A stretch of DNA of 50,594 bases. It comes from Muribaculaceae bacterium (GTDB taxonomy: Bacteria > Bacteroidota > Bacteroidia > Bacteroidales > Muribaculaceae). Below, one piece after another: positions 12,826 to 20,775 of the stretch. The stretch covers positions 1-50,594 of the forward strand of contig JAIDUH010000053.1 in the NCBI GenBank assembly GCA_029060285.1, read 5' to 3'. The translations under genes were made by a program, and so were the position numbers. Numbering within the stretch: the first letter of the stretch is position 1; each line of letters begins with the position of its first letter. Under the pieces are notes generated by a model. That model did not search any database, was not told where the DNA came from, and saw nothing but the letters and a program-made list of their open reading frames with translations.

Positions 12826-13468
12826 AAGATCAAGGCTCGTCGGCATCGACGAGATCCACTTGCGAGAGGCTCCGGAAGGAGGTGAAAGCCGCACGATCGC
12901 CGGACGCGCCATAGTGTTTGACACCCCATCCACTGTGCTTGTCCAGGGACGCGACTGGGAGGTGCGCGAGAAGATCGCCCGGGAAGCGGTCACCAAGGAG
13001 CTGCTCGATGCCTCCGACATCAAGATGACAATGTTTCACGACCGCCAGCTCATCCTCGCCCGCTCCAACCAAGGCAAGGGGACGCTCCGCTATGAAGTGA
13101 AGCCTGACGGTGTCTACTTCGAGTTTGAAGCCCCATGCACCACCGACGGAGATAAGGCCATAGAGCTTGTCAGGCGCCGCGATATCGCCGGATGCTCATT
13201 CTCCTTTATCACCGATTATTCAGACCGGGAGAAAGTGGAATACGACGCTGTCACCGTCGACGGCAAGCAGATCGAGACCTACACAGTGAGGGAGATCGAA
13301 ACCATACGAGACTTCACACTTGCGGCCGATCCGGCATATAAGGAGACCGACGTGGCGCTCCTGAGAGAGCTGCACGCCACTCCCCCGGCTCCGGAGAAGC
13401 CAAGCCATGAGAAAGCTGAGCAGCAATGGCGGGAAATGAGAAATAAAATCCTAAATTTTAAATTCTAA
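12809..13468 (+). CDS. HK97-type prohead protease (family U35)
   Basis: A 219-residue serine protease. Candidate catalytic residues are H77 in M-F-H-D-R and S130 in A-G-C-S-F-S-F, with F-T-L-A-A-D-P-A-Y after it, the order known for U35 prohead proteases. It removes the delta domain of the capsid protein and then itself during maturation. It overlaps the portal gene end and is followed after 10 bases by the capsid gene. Confidence 0.92.
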   Translation: MKKRIERSRLVGIDEIHLREAPEGGESRTIAGRAIVFDTPSTVLVQGRDWEVREKIAREAVTKELLDASDIKMTMFHDRQLILARSNQGKGTLRYEVKPDGVYFEFEAPCTTDGDKAIELVRRRDIAGCSFSFITDYSDREKVEYDAVTVDGKQIETYTVREIETIRDFTLAADPAYKETDVALLRELHATPPAPEKPSHEKAEQQWREMRNKILNFKF

Positions 13469-13478
13469 ATTATTATTT

Positions 13479-14648
13479 ATGATCAAGAACAAAAAGCAGA
13501 ATGGCTCTACCAAGGCCATCCTTGGCAAGATCGACGAGATCAAGAGAGAGATCGGCACAATGGCCGACAAGTGCCAGACAGAGCAGCGCGAGCGCAACGA
13601 GCAGGAGGAAACACGCTACAAGACCCTTTGCCGCGAGCTCTCCTACTACGAGATGAAGCTACAGGCATCCGGATCGGAAGCCCAGCGTGAGGAGTCCCCA
13701 TGGGCACAGTTCCGCGAGAAGCTTGCTGCCGGACAGCCCTTCACCGTATTCCTTCGCGAAGAGGGAGCAGCCCCGGCAGCCGGTGCTGCGACTGTCGCCG
13801 GAATGTCAACCTCCAATTTCATCGGAGAGGATGGAAACGTCAATCCCATCGTGCCTCTCACTGTAGGAGAGATCATCAAGCCCCTCGAGGAAGGCACCAT
13901 CATCGGCAAGCTCGGAATGCGCATGCCCACAGGCCTGCGCGGACGCTATGAATCCACCACCGTCGGCACAGTGGAATGCACTCTCGAAGACGAAGGCGCG
14001 GAGGTGAAAGACTCCACTATCGATCTCGACTCCATAGCAGCCGACCATCAGCGCATATCCGCGAAAGTGTCAGTGACCCGCCAGGCTCTCTTCCAGAGCG
14101 ACTACAAGCTGGAGGCAATCATCAAGGAGCAGATGGTGAAGGGACTCGTCCGCATCATCAACCACATCATGCTTTCACCTGACAAATACAATGACAAAGC
14201 ACGCATCACCGGACCGTTTGTAGCCCTCAAGGAAAAGGCCAAGACCCTGACAGCATTCGGAGACAAGACTTTCAAGGAACTCAACGTCATGAAGGCAGAC
14301 CTGCTCGGACTTGGACTCACTTCCGAGCACATGTGCTTCGTCATGACCGAAGCTACCAAGGCTGAGCTCGAGGCCACTCCCAAGGATAAAGGAAGCGGCA
14401 TCATGGTGATCGAGAATGACCGTCTGTGTGGTCTGCCGGTATTCTGCTCCCACTTCGTAGGCAACGACTACATCGGGCTCGGCGACTGGATCTACCAGCT
14501 CTGCGGTCTCTTCGACCAGATATCCATGATAGTTGACCCCTACACCCTTGCCGGACAGGACAAGGTGCGCTTCATCATAAACGCCAACTACGGCACCGCC
14601 ACCTATCGCCAGGATGCGTTTGCCCTTGCAAAAGTGACACGATCCTAA
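13479..14648 (+). CDS. Major capsid protein (HK97 fold)
   Basis: A 389-residue capsid protein. Residues about 1-65 form a charged coiled coil (I-L-G-K-I-D-E-I-K-R-E-I), the scaffolding-like delta domain cut off by the protease. After an Ala/Pro-rich linker, the mature fold begins and contains typical segments such as V-P-L-T-V-G-E-I-I-K and T-V-E-C-T-L-E-D-E-G-A-E, and a late A-D-L-L-G-L-G-L. There is no separate scaffold gene, as expected when delta is present. The protein builds the icosahedral shell. Confidence 0.93.
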   Translation: MIKNKKQNGSTKAILGKIDEIKREIGTMADKCQTEQRERNEQEETRYKTLCRELSYYEMKLQASGSEAQREESPWAQFREKLAAGQPFTVFLREEGAAPAAGAATVAGMSTSNFIGEDGNVNPIVPLTVGEIIKPLEEGTIIGKLGMRMPTGLRGRYESTTVGTVECTLEDEGAEVKDSTIDLDSIAADHQRISAKVSVTRQALFQSDYKLEAIIKEQMVKGLVRIINHIMLSPDKYNDKARITGPFVALKEKAKTLTAFGDKTFKELNVMKADLLGLGLTSEHMCFVMTEATKAELEATPKDKGSGIMVIENDRLCGLPVFCSHFVGNDYIGLGDWIYQLCGLFDQISMIVDPYTLAGQDKVRFIINANYGTATYRQDAFALAKVTRS

Positions 14649-14663
14649 TCCTAATCTCTATAT

Positions 14664-14978
14664 ATGATCACCGATGAAGACCTCCGTCTGCTCAAAGACT
14701 CCGCGAGAGTGGACTATGACGCTGAAGACGAATATCTCCGGACTCTCCTGAAGACTGCGGAAGCATCGATCATACGACGCACCAACCGCGACAGATCAGA
14801 ACTTGAGGACGAGGAGACAGGGCGCTTGAAATATGACGAGCTCCGTCTTGCCGTCTGTCTGCTTGCCAAGGAATGGTATGAGAACGGCGGGGTGTCTTCG
14901 CCGGGCAACATGACCCCTGCCCTGTACGGACAGGATTATCTTGTCAAACCCTTCATAAAGCTTGTGGACGATGCGTAG
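14664..14978 (+). CDS. Head-tail connector protein (gp6-like)
   Basis: A 104-residue helical protein starting M-I-T-D-E-D-L-R-L-L-K-D-S-A-R-V-D-Y-D, the N-terminal pattern of HK97 gp6/SPP1 gp15-type DNA-packaging connectors (short alpha-helical adaptor below the portal). It follows the capsid gene and overlaps the next connector gene by 8 bases, the usual head-tail joining position. Confidence 0.8.
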   Translation: MITDEDLRLLKDSARVDYDAEDEYLRTLLKTAEASIIRRTNRDRSELEDEETGRLKYDELRLAVCLLAKEWYENGGVSSPGNMTPALYGQDYLVKPFIKLVDDA

Positions 14979-15291
14979 CTCAAAGATGCGATACCGGCTC
15001 CGGATCCTGAAGCCGGAGACCAAGGTCGATGCCTTCAAGTCGAAGACCACCACATGGACAGAGACCACTGTAACCTGGGCAGAGAGAGTCAGGACCACAC
15101 CACGCTACGGCGTGGAGGTGGATGAGATGTTCAGCGACCTTACAGCCGAGTTCAACATCCGGGCTTATCACGAGGTGAAAGCCAACTGGCGAGTCGAGGA
15201 CACTGAAGGAGTGCTATACACCGTCACCAACGTAATCCCTAACCTGCCGAGGGGGATGAAGACCCTGAGGTGTGAGAAAGTGAATCTATGA
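14971..15291 (+). CDS. Head closure protein
   Basis: About 106 residues from the ATG at 14971, which overlaps the stop of the preceding gene. The beta-rich sequence (K-T-T-T-W-T-E-T-T-V-T-W-A-E-R-V-R-T and Y-T-V-T-N-V-I-P-N) matches the SPP1 gp16 / HK97 head-closure family. It should seal the portal before tail joining. Another ATG at 14986 is possible. The last 4 bases overlap the next gene. Confidence 0.75.
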   Translation: MRSSKMRYRLRILKPETKVDAFKSKTTTWTETTVTWAERVRTTPRYGVEVDEMFSDLTAEFNIRAYHEVKANWRVEDTEGVLYTVTNVIPNLPRGMKTLRCEKVNL

Positions 15292-15875
15292 TCGACATTG
15301 ACTACAATCCGGAAGATCTTTCCAAACTTCTTTTTGAGCTCGAGCCCAAGAGACGAATGCGAGCCGTCAAGAGTGCTTTCTATCGCGTGGCCAACAGGCT
15401 CAGAAAAAAAGCCATTGAGCAACTGCGGGAGGAAAGAAAAACCATTGCTTCAAAAAAATATTCCAACGGCAGGACAAAAAAGCCCGGACCCGGATGGAAG
15501 TATATACCCAGCCCTAATCCCTCTAAAGCTCTTGAAAAGGGCATAAAGAGCATCGTCTACAGTAAGAAACCGGGATTCAGGGTTACTGTCGGATCAAAAT
15601 ACGCCAACAAGAATGGCAAGGGAGAAAGAGGCATACATACCAATCGGCAGGGACTTAAGAAACCTGTACTTATGTGGGCTGAGACCGGAACCAAGTCAAG
15701 AGATACAAAAACTAAATCTCGGAATAAAAAGAAGGGACATTGCACGGGAAGCATGCCTACCATGAATTTCATGGAGAAGACGAAAAATGCCATGAAGGAT
15801 CAAGTAACAAATGACCTCCGGCAGTCACTCGAGGAAAGTATAATCAAAACAGTCAAGAAATATGGAAAAACCTAA
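15288..15875 (+). CDS. HK97 gp10-like tail-joining protein
   Basis: A 195-residue, strongly basic protein with a helical N-terminus (R-A-V-K-S-A-F-Y-R-V-A-N-R-L-R-K-K-A) and the A-E-x-G-T motif (W-A-E-T-G-T-K-S) typical of HK97 gp10-like minor tail proteins. A lysine-rich loop (about 143-160) is longer than usual. It sits at the tail end between head closure and tail terminator. Its codon use is AT-richer than that of its neighbours, which may mean recent exchange. It overlaps the next gene by 14 bases. Confidence 0.75.
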   Translation: MIDIDYNPEDLSKLLFELEPKRRMRAVKSAFYRVANRLRKKAIEQLREERKTIASKKYSNGRTKKPGPGWKYIPSPNPSKALEKGIKSIVYSKKPGFRVTVGSKYANKNGKGERGIHTNRQGLKKPVLMWAETGTKSRDTKTKSRNKKKGHCTGSMPTMNFMEKTKNAMKDQVTNDLRQSLEESIIKTVKKYGKT

Positions 15876-16275
15876 GACCAACATCATCACATTCGCAAGG
15901 ACATCAATAAGTGCCGGACTGATCATCGGCACTCTGCTCTCTGAAGACCCCTATATCGCCGCCTTAGGAGCAGAAGTATTCCCGGTGGTGACAGACGAAG
16001 CCTCACTTCCTTATGTCTCCTTCCGAGCCCTCAAGATGGAGGACTCACCCACAAAGGGAATACAGGGTTCGGATACCCTCTTTGAGGAAGTTTGCTGCTT
16101 CTCCGACTCCTACGCCGGAAGCGTAGAGCTCGCAGAGTGTGTCAGGTCCGCGCTCGATGGCAGACAAGGATATCAAGACGGCATCAGAATGCGCTCCTGC
16201 TTTTTCGAAGACCGCGAGGAGACCTGGCAAGACGATGCCTACGTGCAGCGACTCGTATTCAGAGTAAAGATTTAA
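15862..16275 (+). CDS. Tail terminator protein (DUF3168-like)
   Basis: A 137-residue protein with the alpha-beta pattern of the tail-completion family: I-S-A-G-L-I-I-G-T-L-L, then V-F-P-V-V-T-D-E-A-S-L-P-Y-V-S-F-R and a C-terminal strand R-L-V-F-R-V-K-I. It caps the tail tube when the right length is reached. Its place after the gp10-like gene and before the tail tube is standard. Confidence 0.75.
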   Translation: MEKPKTNIITFARTSISAGLIIGTLLSEDPYIAALGAEVFPVVTDEASLPYVSFRALKMEDSPTKGIQGSDTLFEEVCCFSDSYAGSVELAECVRSALDGRQGYQDGIRMRSCFFEDREETWQDDAYVQRLVFRVKI

Positions 16276-16305
16276 ACAATTAAACCCTTAAATATTTAAA
16301 CCAAC

Positions 16306-16776
16306 ATGGCAGAAAATCCAGTACCCGCCCTTCCGGAAGAGGGCTATATCAACGGCAGTGACCTACTGCTTAAAGTAGGAGGCAACCCAATCGGACATTG
16401 CACATCACACACCATCACATTCAATTCAGAAGCCAAGGACCGGGCTGTGAAACCGGTGGCAACTGCCGGGCGCTCAGCCGGGCTTTGGAAAGACAAGACA
16501 GTGACCGGGCTATCGGTCTCGATCTCTTTCGAGGGACTCCGTTTCTATGGAGAAACCGAGAACGGATATGACGAGATCGGCGCCAAATGGGGAAAGGGCG
16601 ACCTTGTGGAAGTGGAGGCATTCCACCGCACACAGGACACCAAACCATATTTCAAAGGGAAATGTGTCATCGACTCCCTCGAGGAGTCTGCCCCGGCTCA
16701 GGATGATGCCACCTACAGCGGCCAGCTCAGTAACTCAGGTGAACCCGATATTTATCCCGGTAAGGCGGCAGCTTGA
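16306..16776 (+). CDS. Major tail tube protein
   Basis: A 156-residue beta-rich protein: G-S-D-L-L-L-K-V-G-G-N-P-I-G-H-C-T-S-H-T, then W-K-D-K-T-V-T-G-L-S-V-S-I-S-F-E-G and Y-F-K-G-K-C-V-I-D-S-L-E. This is the pattern of TP901-1/lambda gpV-type tail tube proteins, and many hexameric rings stack to make the tube. It precedes the chaperone pair and the tape measure, as in all long-tailed siphophages. Confidence 0.82.
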   Translation: MAENPVPALPEEGYINGSDLLLKVGGNPIGHCTSHTITFNSEAKDRAVKPVATAGRSAGLWKDKTVTGLSVSISFEGLRFYGETENGYDEIGAKWGKGDLVEVEAFHRTQDTKPYFKGKCVIDSLEESAPAQDDATYSGQLSNSGEPDIYPGKAAA

Positions 16777-16778
16777 TC

Positions 16779-17102
16779 ATGAATAAGCAGATGGTAATCG
16801 TAGTGGATGGCAAGGATTATCCTTGCTATCCCACCATGGGGGCATGCGTACGCTTCCATGACATGACCGGGAAGGAGGTAGCGGAAGTCAAGGGATGGCA
16901 AAGCTCCCTGCAGTGCCAATATCTCTACTGCTGCGTCAAATCAGCTTGCGAAAGAGAAAAGAAGGAATTTCCTTACGACCCACTTGAATTTTGCGACAAT
17001 GTCCCCCTCGATCAGCTCCATGCGTGGCTTGAGGCTTCGGCTGAAGAGGTGACTGAAGAGGAGGCTGAAAAAAAAAGTCCGTCGGCATCGACGAACTCTT
17101 AG
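16779..17102 (+). CDS. Tail assembly chaperone (gpG-like)
   Basis: A 107-residue protein from the ATG at 16779 (an in-frame TTG at 16773 is less likely). It starts M-N-K-Q-M-V-I-V-V-D-G-K-D-Y-P-C and has a helical, cysteine-containing middle. The end is acidic and ends at TAG 17100-17102. It lies between tail tube and tape measure, the fixed position of the G/GT chaperones that bind the tape measure during tail assembly. A slippery A-run near its 3' end allows extension into the next ORF. Confidence 0.75.
   Translation: MNKQMVIVVDGKDYPCYPTMGACVRFHDMTGKEVAEVKGWQSSLQCQYLYCCVKSACEREKKEFPYDPLEFCDNVPLDQLHAWLEASAEEVTEEEAEKKSPSASTNS
17069..17075 (+). other. Programmed -1 ribosomal frameshift site (A-AAA-AAA)
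   Basis: Nine A residues (17068-17076) include the heptamer A-AAA-AAA in the right phase of the upstream frame. A -1 shift enters a frame that is open through to 17422. The following bases AGTCCGTCGGC (17076-17086) can pair with a near-complement ending near 17129, a possible stimulating stem. Confidence 0.75.
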
Positions 17103-17110
17103 GTTTTGCA

Positions 17111-17422
17111 ATGGGAGTCGTCGGACTGTCGTTCGGCGACTTTTGTATTCTCACATTCGATGAGTTTGAATCAATCGTGAAAGCTCACAGGGAGCGGGAA
17201 GAGAGGATGCGACGAGACGAATGGGAAAGGATGAGGCTCCACGCCGTCATGACGATGCAGCCACATTGCCGGAAGAAGCTTGATCCGAAGAAGGTGCTTC
17301 CGTTTGAGTGGGAAAAATCTCATAGTCACGGAAATGTCAATACCACACCGGAACTATCGAAAGATGAGGCGAAAGAGGCGTTTATGCGGAGAATCGGAAG
17401 AAAGGTGAACGCGGAGAAATAA
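17111..17422 (+). CDS. T part of the tail assembly chaperone (made as a -1 frameshift fusion)
   Basis: A 103-residue basic ORF (M-G-V-V-G-L-S-F-G-D-F-C-I-L-T-F-D-E-F) whose frame is open upstream to the slip site and is -1 relative to the G ORF. The expected product is a fusion of about 214 residues with the junction E-K-K-K-S-V-G-I-D-E-L-L. The T part should bind the tape measure. An independent start at 17111 is possible but has no clear ribosome site. The stop codon directly abuts the stop of the reverse-strand ORF at 17423. Confidence 0.75.
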   Translation: MGVVGLSFGDFCILTFDEFESIVKAHREREERMRRDEWERMRLHAVMTMQPHCRKKLDPKKVLPFEWEKSHSHGNVNTTPELSKDEAKEAFMRRIGRKVNAEK

Positions 17423-17590
17423 TCAGTGTTTCTTGAACTCTTTCCACCAGTCTTTCCAGGTCGGCATACCATATTTTTTTGCACATGCTTCCTCGTTAAG
17501 GACTGCGGCAATCACAAGCAGGATTCCACCTACAATGAATAAACCCATCATTAGATTGGTCAACCCTTTTTCTGTCATCAGAAGTATCAT
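17423..17590 (-). CDS. Reverse-strand single-pass membrane microprotein (moron candidate, 55 aa)
   Basis: A 55-codon minus-strand ORF lies in the gap between the chaperones and the tape measure. M-I-L-L-M-T-E-K-G-L-T-N-L-M-M is followed by the hydrophobic segment G-L-F-I-V-G-G-I-L-L-V-I-A-A-V-L (residues 16-31), then a polar Trp/Lys-rich tail (D-W-W-K-E-F-K-K-H). The second methionine (17578) is an alternative start. Its reverse orientation inside a late operon is the hallmark of a moron gene, one expressed in the lysogen. No exact promoter box is seen upstream. The function is unknown; superinfection exclusion is one idea. Confidence 0.6.
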   Translation of the reverse strand: MILLMTEKGLTNLMMGLFIVGGILLVIAAVLNEEACAKKYGMPTWKDWWKEFKKH

Positions 17591-17648
17591 GGCGATAAAA
17601 GTTTAAGTCTTTTTATTTATATAACAATTAAACATTAAACAATGTTTT

Positions 17649-20600
17649 ATGGCAACCATATCTATAGGCTTTAAGATAGAAGATAAAGGCAACGGTTTTA
17701 AGGAATTGATTGTAGATGCTGAAAAATTCAATAATATGATGCGACAGTCTGTTGTTGAAGCTAAGAAGCTCGATAATAAACTGGTCAATTTCGGAAGCAT
17801 TTCAATTGGATTGGACGCTCTATCCTCAGCTTTCCAACAACTCCAAGGATTCACGAAAGACTTTACATCAGCCTACGACACCCAGATGGAAGCAGAGCGG
17901 CAGTTGGAGCAAGTGATGAAAAACACCATGGGAGCCCGTGAAGAGGATGTCCAAAGCATCAAGGATTTCTGCTCTGCCCAACAGGAGATAGGAATAGTCG
18001 GTGATGAGGTGCAGCTCTCCGGAGCTCAGGAAATGGCAACTTACGTCACCATGAAGGGAACCCTCAAGACCCTCATACCCGTCATGAATGATATGATTGC
18101 CCAGCAATACGGCTATAATCACACTGCCGAAAATGCCGTCTCTATCGCAACAATGCTTGGCAAAGTCATGAATGGCCAGACAAGCGCACTCAGCAGACTT
18201 GGCTATACTTTCGACGATGCTCAGGAACAGATCCTGAAATACGGTACCGAATCAGAACGTGCTGCAGTTCTTGCCGAGGTAGTGGGTCAATCCGTCGGTA
18301 GAATGAATCAAAAACTCGCAGAGACCGACACCGGACGAATGAAGCAGCTGGAAAATAAATTAGGAGATGTCAAAGAGCAATTTGGAGGTATTCTGAAAAA
18401 AGCAGATCCTTTCATTGCTATAGCTGCCAATTCTGCAGTAGCTTTATTAGGTGTCCAGAAATTGTGTTCCGGAATTAAAGCTCTTGCAGTATCCATGCGC
18501 CTTCTAAGTGTAGCTGGAGGAGCGGTAACAATAGTGCTTTCTGCACTTGCAGCGGCCTATATTTACTTCACTTCCAAGACAGATGAAACTACAGAATCCT
18601 TAAAGCGTCTGACAGATGCCAAGAGGCAACAGGAAGAAGCTATGCAGCGCAGCAAGGATCTTCTCGAAGCCGAAGATGAGGCAAGAAAGGGGGCTATTTC
18701 CTCTCTCGAGCTCAACAAGTCAAGGCTCAAGGATTTCAATGGCACAAAACAGGAAGAGAAGAAGCTCGTAGATGAAATGAACAGTACCTATGGTAGGTCA
18801 ATGGGATATTTCAAGAGTAGAGAGGAGTGGTATCAAGCTCTCATCAAAAATTCCAAAGCTTACTGTGATCAATTAGTGGCAGAGGCAAAAGCCCGGAAAC
18901 TTGCCGACCAAATTGCAGATCTGGAAATACAACGAACAAAAATCGCCCGCAATGATGATGGAACACAAAAATTATACCATACAAAACGAGAGAAACACTG
19001 GAGACAGTTGACTGATGAAGAGCAGAAGAGAGACTCAGAATTCATGAAAAAGGCCCGTGAAGAGGGTATTAAGACACAAGGAAGACGAGTAGCCGGTAAA
19101 TATAAAGTTTGGGCTGAAGTTGAAAAGGAAGGATCCAGTGATGTAGAAATGGCTCAAGCCGCCTATAATCAGAAGACAAAAGAAATCCAGTATCTTAAGG
19201 GTCAAGTTAAAGCTGCTCAAACGAAGATAGAAATGCCGGTAATGGGTTCTCCTGATAAGCCGGATTTGGGGAAATCCAGCAGGAAAGGCACTCCACAGAC
19301 CCGTCTTCAGGAGATCAACTCCGCCATCAAAGTAAATGAAGAGAGGTGGCTGGATGCATCTGAATCCGAAAAAATAGCCATCCGCACCACTGTCAATGCC
19401 CTGAAGGAGGAAAAGAAGCAGATAGAACTCTCTCAAGCGGAACTATCGCGTCCTCTGGAGCTCAACAGCATGGAGGATTTCAATGCGGAGATCAATTATC
19501 AGCAGAAACTTCTCGCAACCGCTTCCAAGGAAAACATGGCATCGATCCAGCAAACCATCGACTCTCTCGAGCTGCAGAAAGAGGCGCTAACGGTGCCGGC
19601 AGAACTAAAATCCATCGAAGACTACAACAAGGCACTCGCCTATCAGCAGAAACTTCGTGATTCGGCAAAGTCTGCTGAGGAAATTGCACAGCACAATGCC
19701 ATCATAGACTCTCTCAATGAAGAAGTGGCAGCCATGGAGCGTGCAGCCCATGTGCCTATCGACATTGATAAGATCTCCACCTACAAGCAACTTCAGAAAG
19801 AGATATCATACTACACTGACCTCATTGAAAACGGGACTGAGCAGGAAAAGAAATTCGCCACAGAGAATCTTCCTGCCCTTCTGCAGAAAGAAAAGACAAT
19901 GGGGCTTCAGAAAGCTTCAATCGGGGTTGCAATCGATCCCTCACAAGCAAGAAACCTTGATGAGGTCAGTGCTGCCATTTCCCTTCTCGAGCAGAAGATA
20001 CAGTTGGCAGAAGACGATGAAGTGGAAGCTTATCAGCGTACTAAGATAGCATTCGAGGAGAAGAAGAAAGTTTTGGAACGAGGCATCGAGATTCCCACAA
20101 TGCAAAAGGAAATCTCCGACATCCTTTCCCTTTCAGATCGGGAAATGACCTTGAAGATTCGGGATATCGGATTCGATACTCTTGCTGAAAAGATACGGGA
20201 GATCAAGAAAATGCTCAAAGACCTTGACAATCCACCTACTGAGGGACAGAAAAAGGCATTGGAGGATATCCTGTCCACATACGAGGGCTGGAAAAAGAAA
20301 TGCATCGATACAAAAGACACCATGGTATCCACCCTCAACCAGGCGCAATCTGCCTTTTCCGGATTAGGGGACGCATTTGAGATGCCAATGCTCAATGTAG
20401 CCGGGATTCTTGCCGGAGCAATCGCCACCATGATCCAGGCCTATGCCACAGCTTCCGCCGAATCCGGGAAACTTGGACCAATAGGCTGGGCTGCATTCAG
20501 CCTTGCCGGACTCGCACAGTTAGCAACCATGGTAAGCCAAGTGAAGGGAATGGCGGCATTTGCCGACGGGGGCATCGTCAGCGGCCCGACACTCGGACTG

Positions 20601-20774
20601 GTGGGTGAATATGCCGGGGCGAGAAACAATCCGGAGGTGATTGCGCCATTGGACAAGCTACGCGCTATTATAGGACCCTCTGATGAAGGTGGCGGAAAGG
20701 TGGTATTCAAGATCGCCGGACGCACCTTGGTAGGGATCCTGGAAAAAGAAACCAACCTCAGACACAGGAACTGA
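17649..20774 (+). CDS. Tail tape measure protein
   Basis: A 1,041-residue protein. The N-terminal part has a helical region with the tape-measure core (about residues 30-250). Hydrophobic segments follow near 255-310 (A-A-N-S-A-V-A-L-L-G-V and G-A-V-T-I-V-L-S-A-L-A-A-A-Y-I-Y-F), then long coiled-coil and charged stretches. Imperfect repeats of about 45 residues lie at about 595-760 (Y-Q-Q-K-L-L-A-T-A and Y-Q-Q-K-L-R-D-S-A). The C-terminus is Gly/Ala-rich with another membrane-like segment. At roughly 0.15 nm per residue the tail would be about 150 nm long (inference). Confidence 0.92.
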   Translation: MATISIGFKIEDKGNGFKELIVDAEKFNNMMRQSVVEAKKLDNKLVNFGSISIGLDALSSAFQQLQGFTKDFTSAYDTQMEAERQLEQVMKNTMGAREEDVQSIKDFCSAQQEIGIVGDEVQLSGAQEMATYVTMKGTLKTLIPVMNDMIAQQYGYNHTAENAVSIATMLGKVMNGQTSALSRLGYTFDDAQEQILKYGTESERAAVLAEVVGQSVGRMNQKLAETDTGRMKQLENKLGDVKEQFGGILKKADPFIAIAANSAVALLGVQKLCSGIKALAVSMRLLSVAGGAVTIVLSALAAAYIYFTSKTDETTESLKRLTDAKRQQEEAMQRSKDLLEAEDEARKGAISSLELNKSRLKDFNGTKQEEKKLVDEMNSTYGRSMGYFKSREEWYQALIKNSKAYCDQLVAEAKARKLADQIADLEIQRTKIARNDDGTQKLYHTKREKHWRQLTDEEQKRDSEFMKKAREEGIKTQGRRVAGKYKVWAEVEKEGSSDVEMAQAAYNQKTKEIQYLKGQVKAAQTKIEMPVMGSPDKPDLGKSSRKGTPQTRLQEINSAIKVNEERWLDASESEKIAIRTTVNALKEEKKQIELSQAELSRPLELNSMEDFNAEINYQQKLLATASKENMASIQQTIDSLELQKEALTVPAELKSIEDYNKALAYQQKLRDSAKSAEEIAQHNAIIDSLNEEVAAMERAAHVPIDIDKISTYKQLQKEISYYTDLIENGTEQEKKFATENLPALLQKEKTMGLQKASIGVAIDPSQARNLDEVSAAISLLEQKIQLAEDDEVEAYQRTKIAFEEKKKVLERGIEIPTMQKEISDILSLSDREMTLKIRDIGFDTLAEKIREIKKMLKDLDNPPTEGQKKALEDILSTYEGWKKKCIDTKDTMVSTLNQAQSAFSGLGDAFEMPMLNVAGILAGAIATMIQAYATASAESGKLGPIGWAAFSLAGLAQLATMVSQVKGMAAFADGGIVSGPTLGLVGEYAGARNNPEVIAPLDKLRAIIGPSDEGGGKVVFKIAGRTLVGILEKETNLRHRN

Positions 20775-20775
20775 C

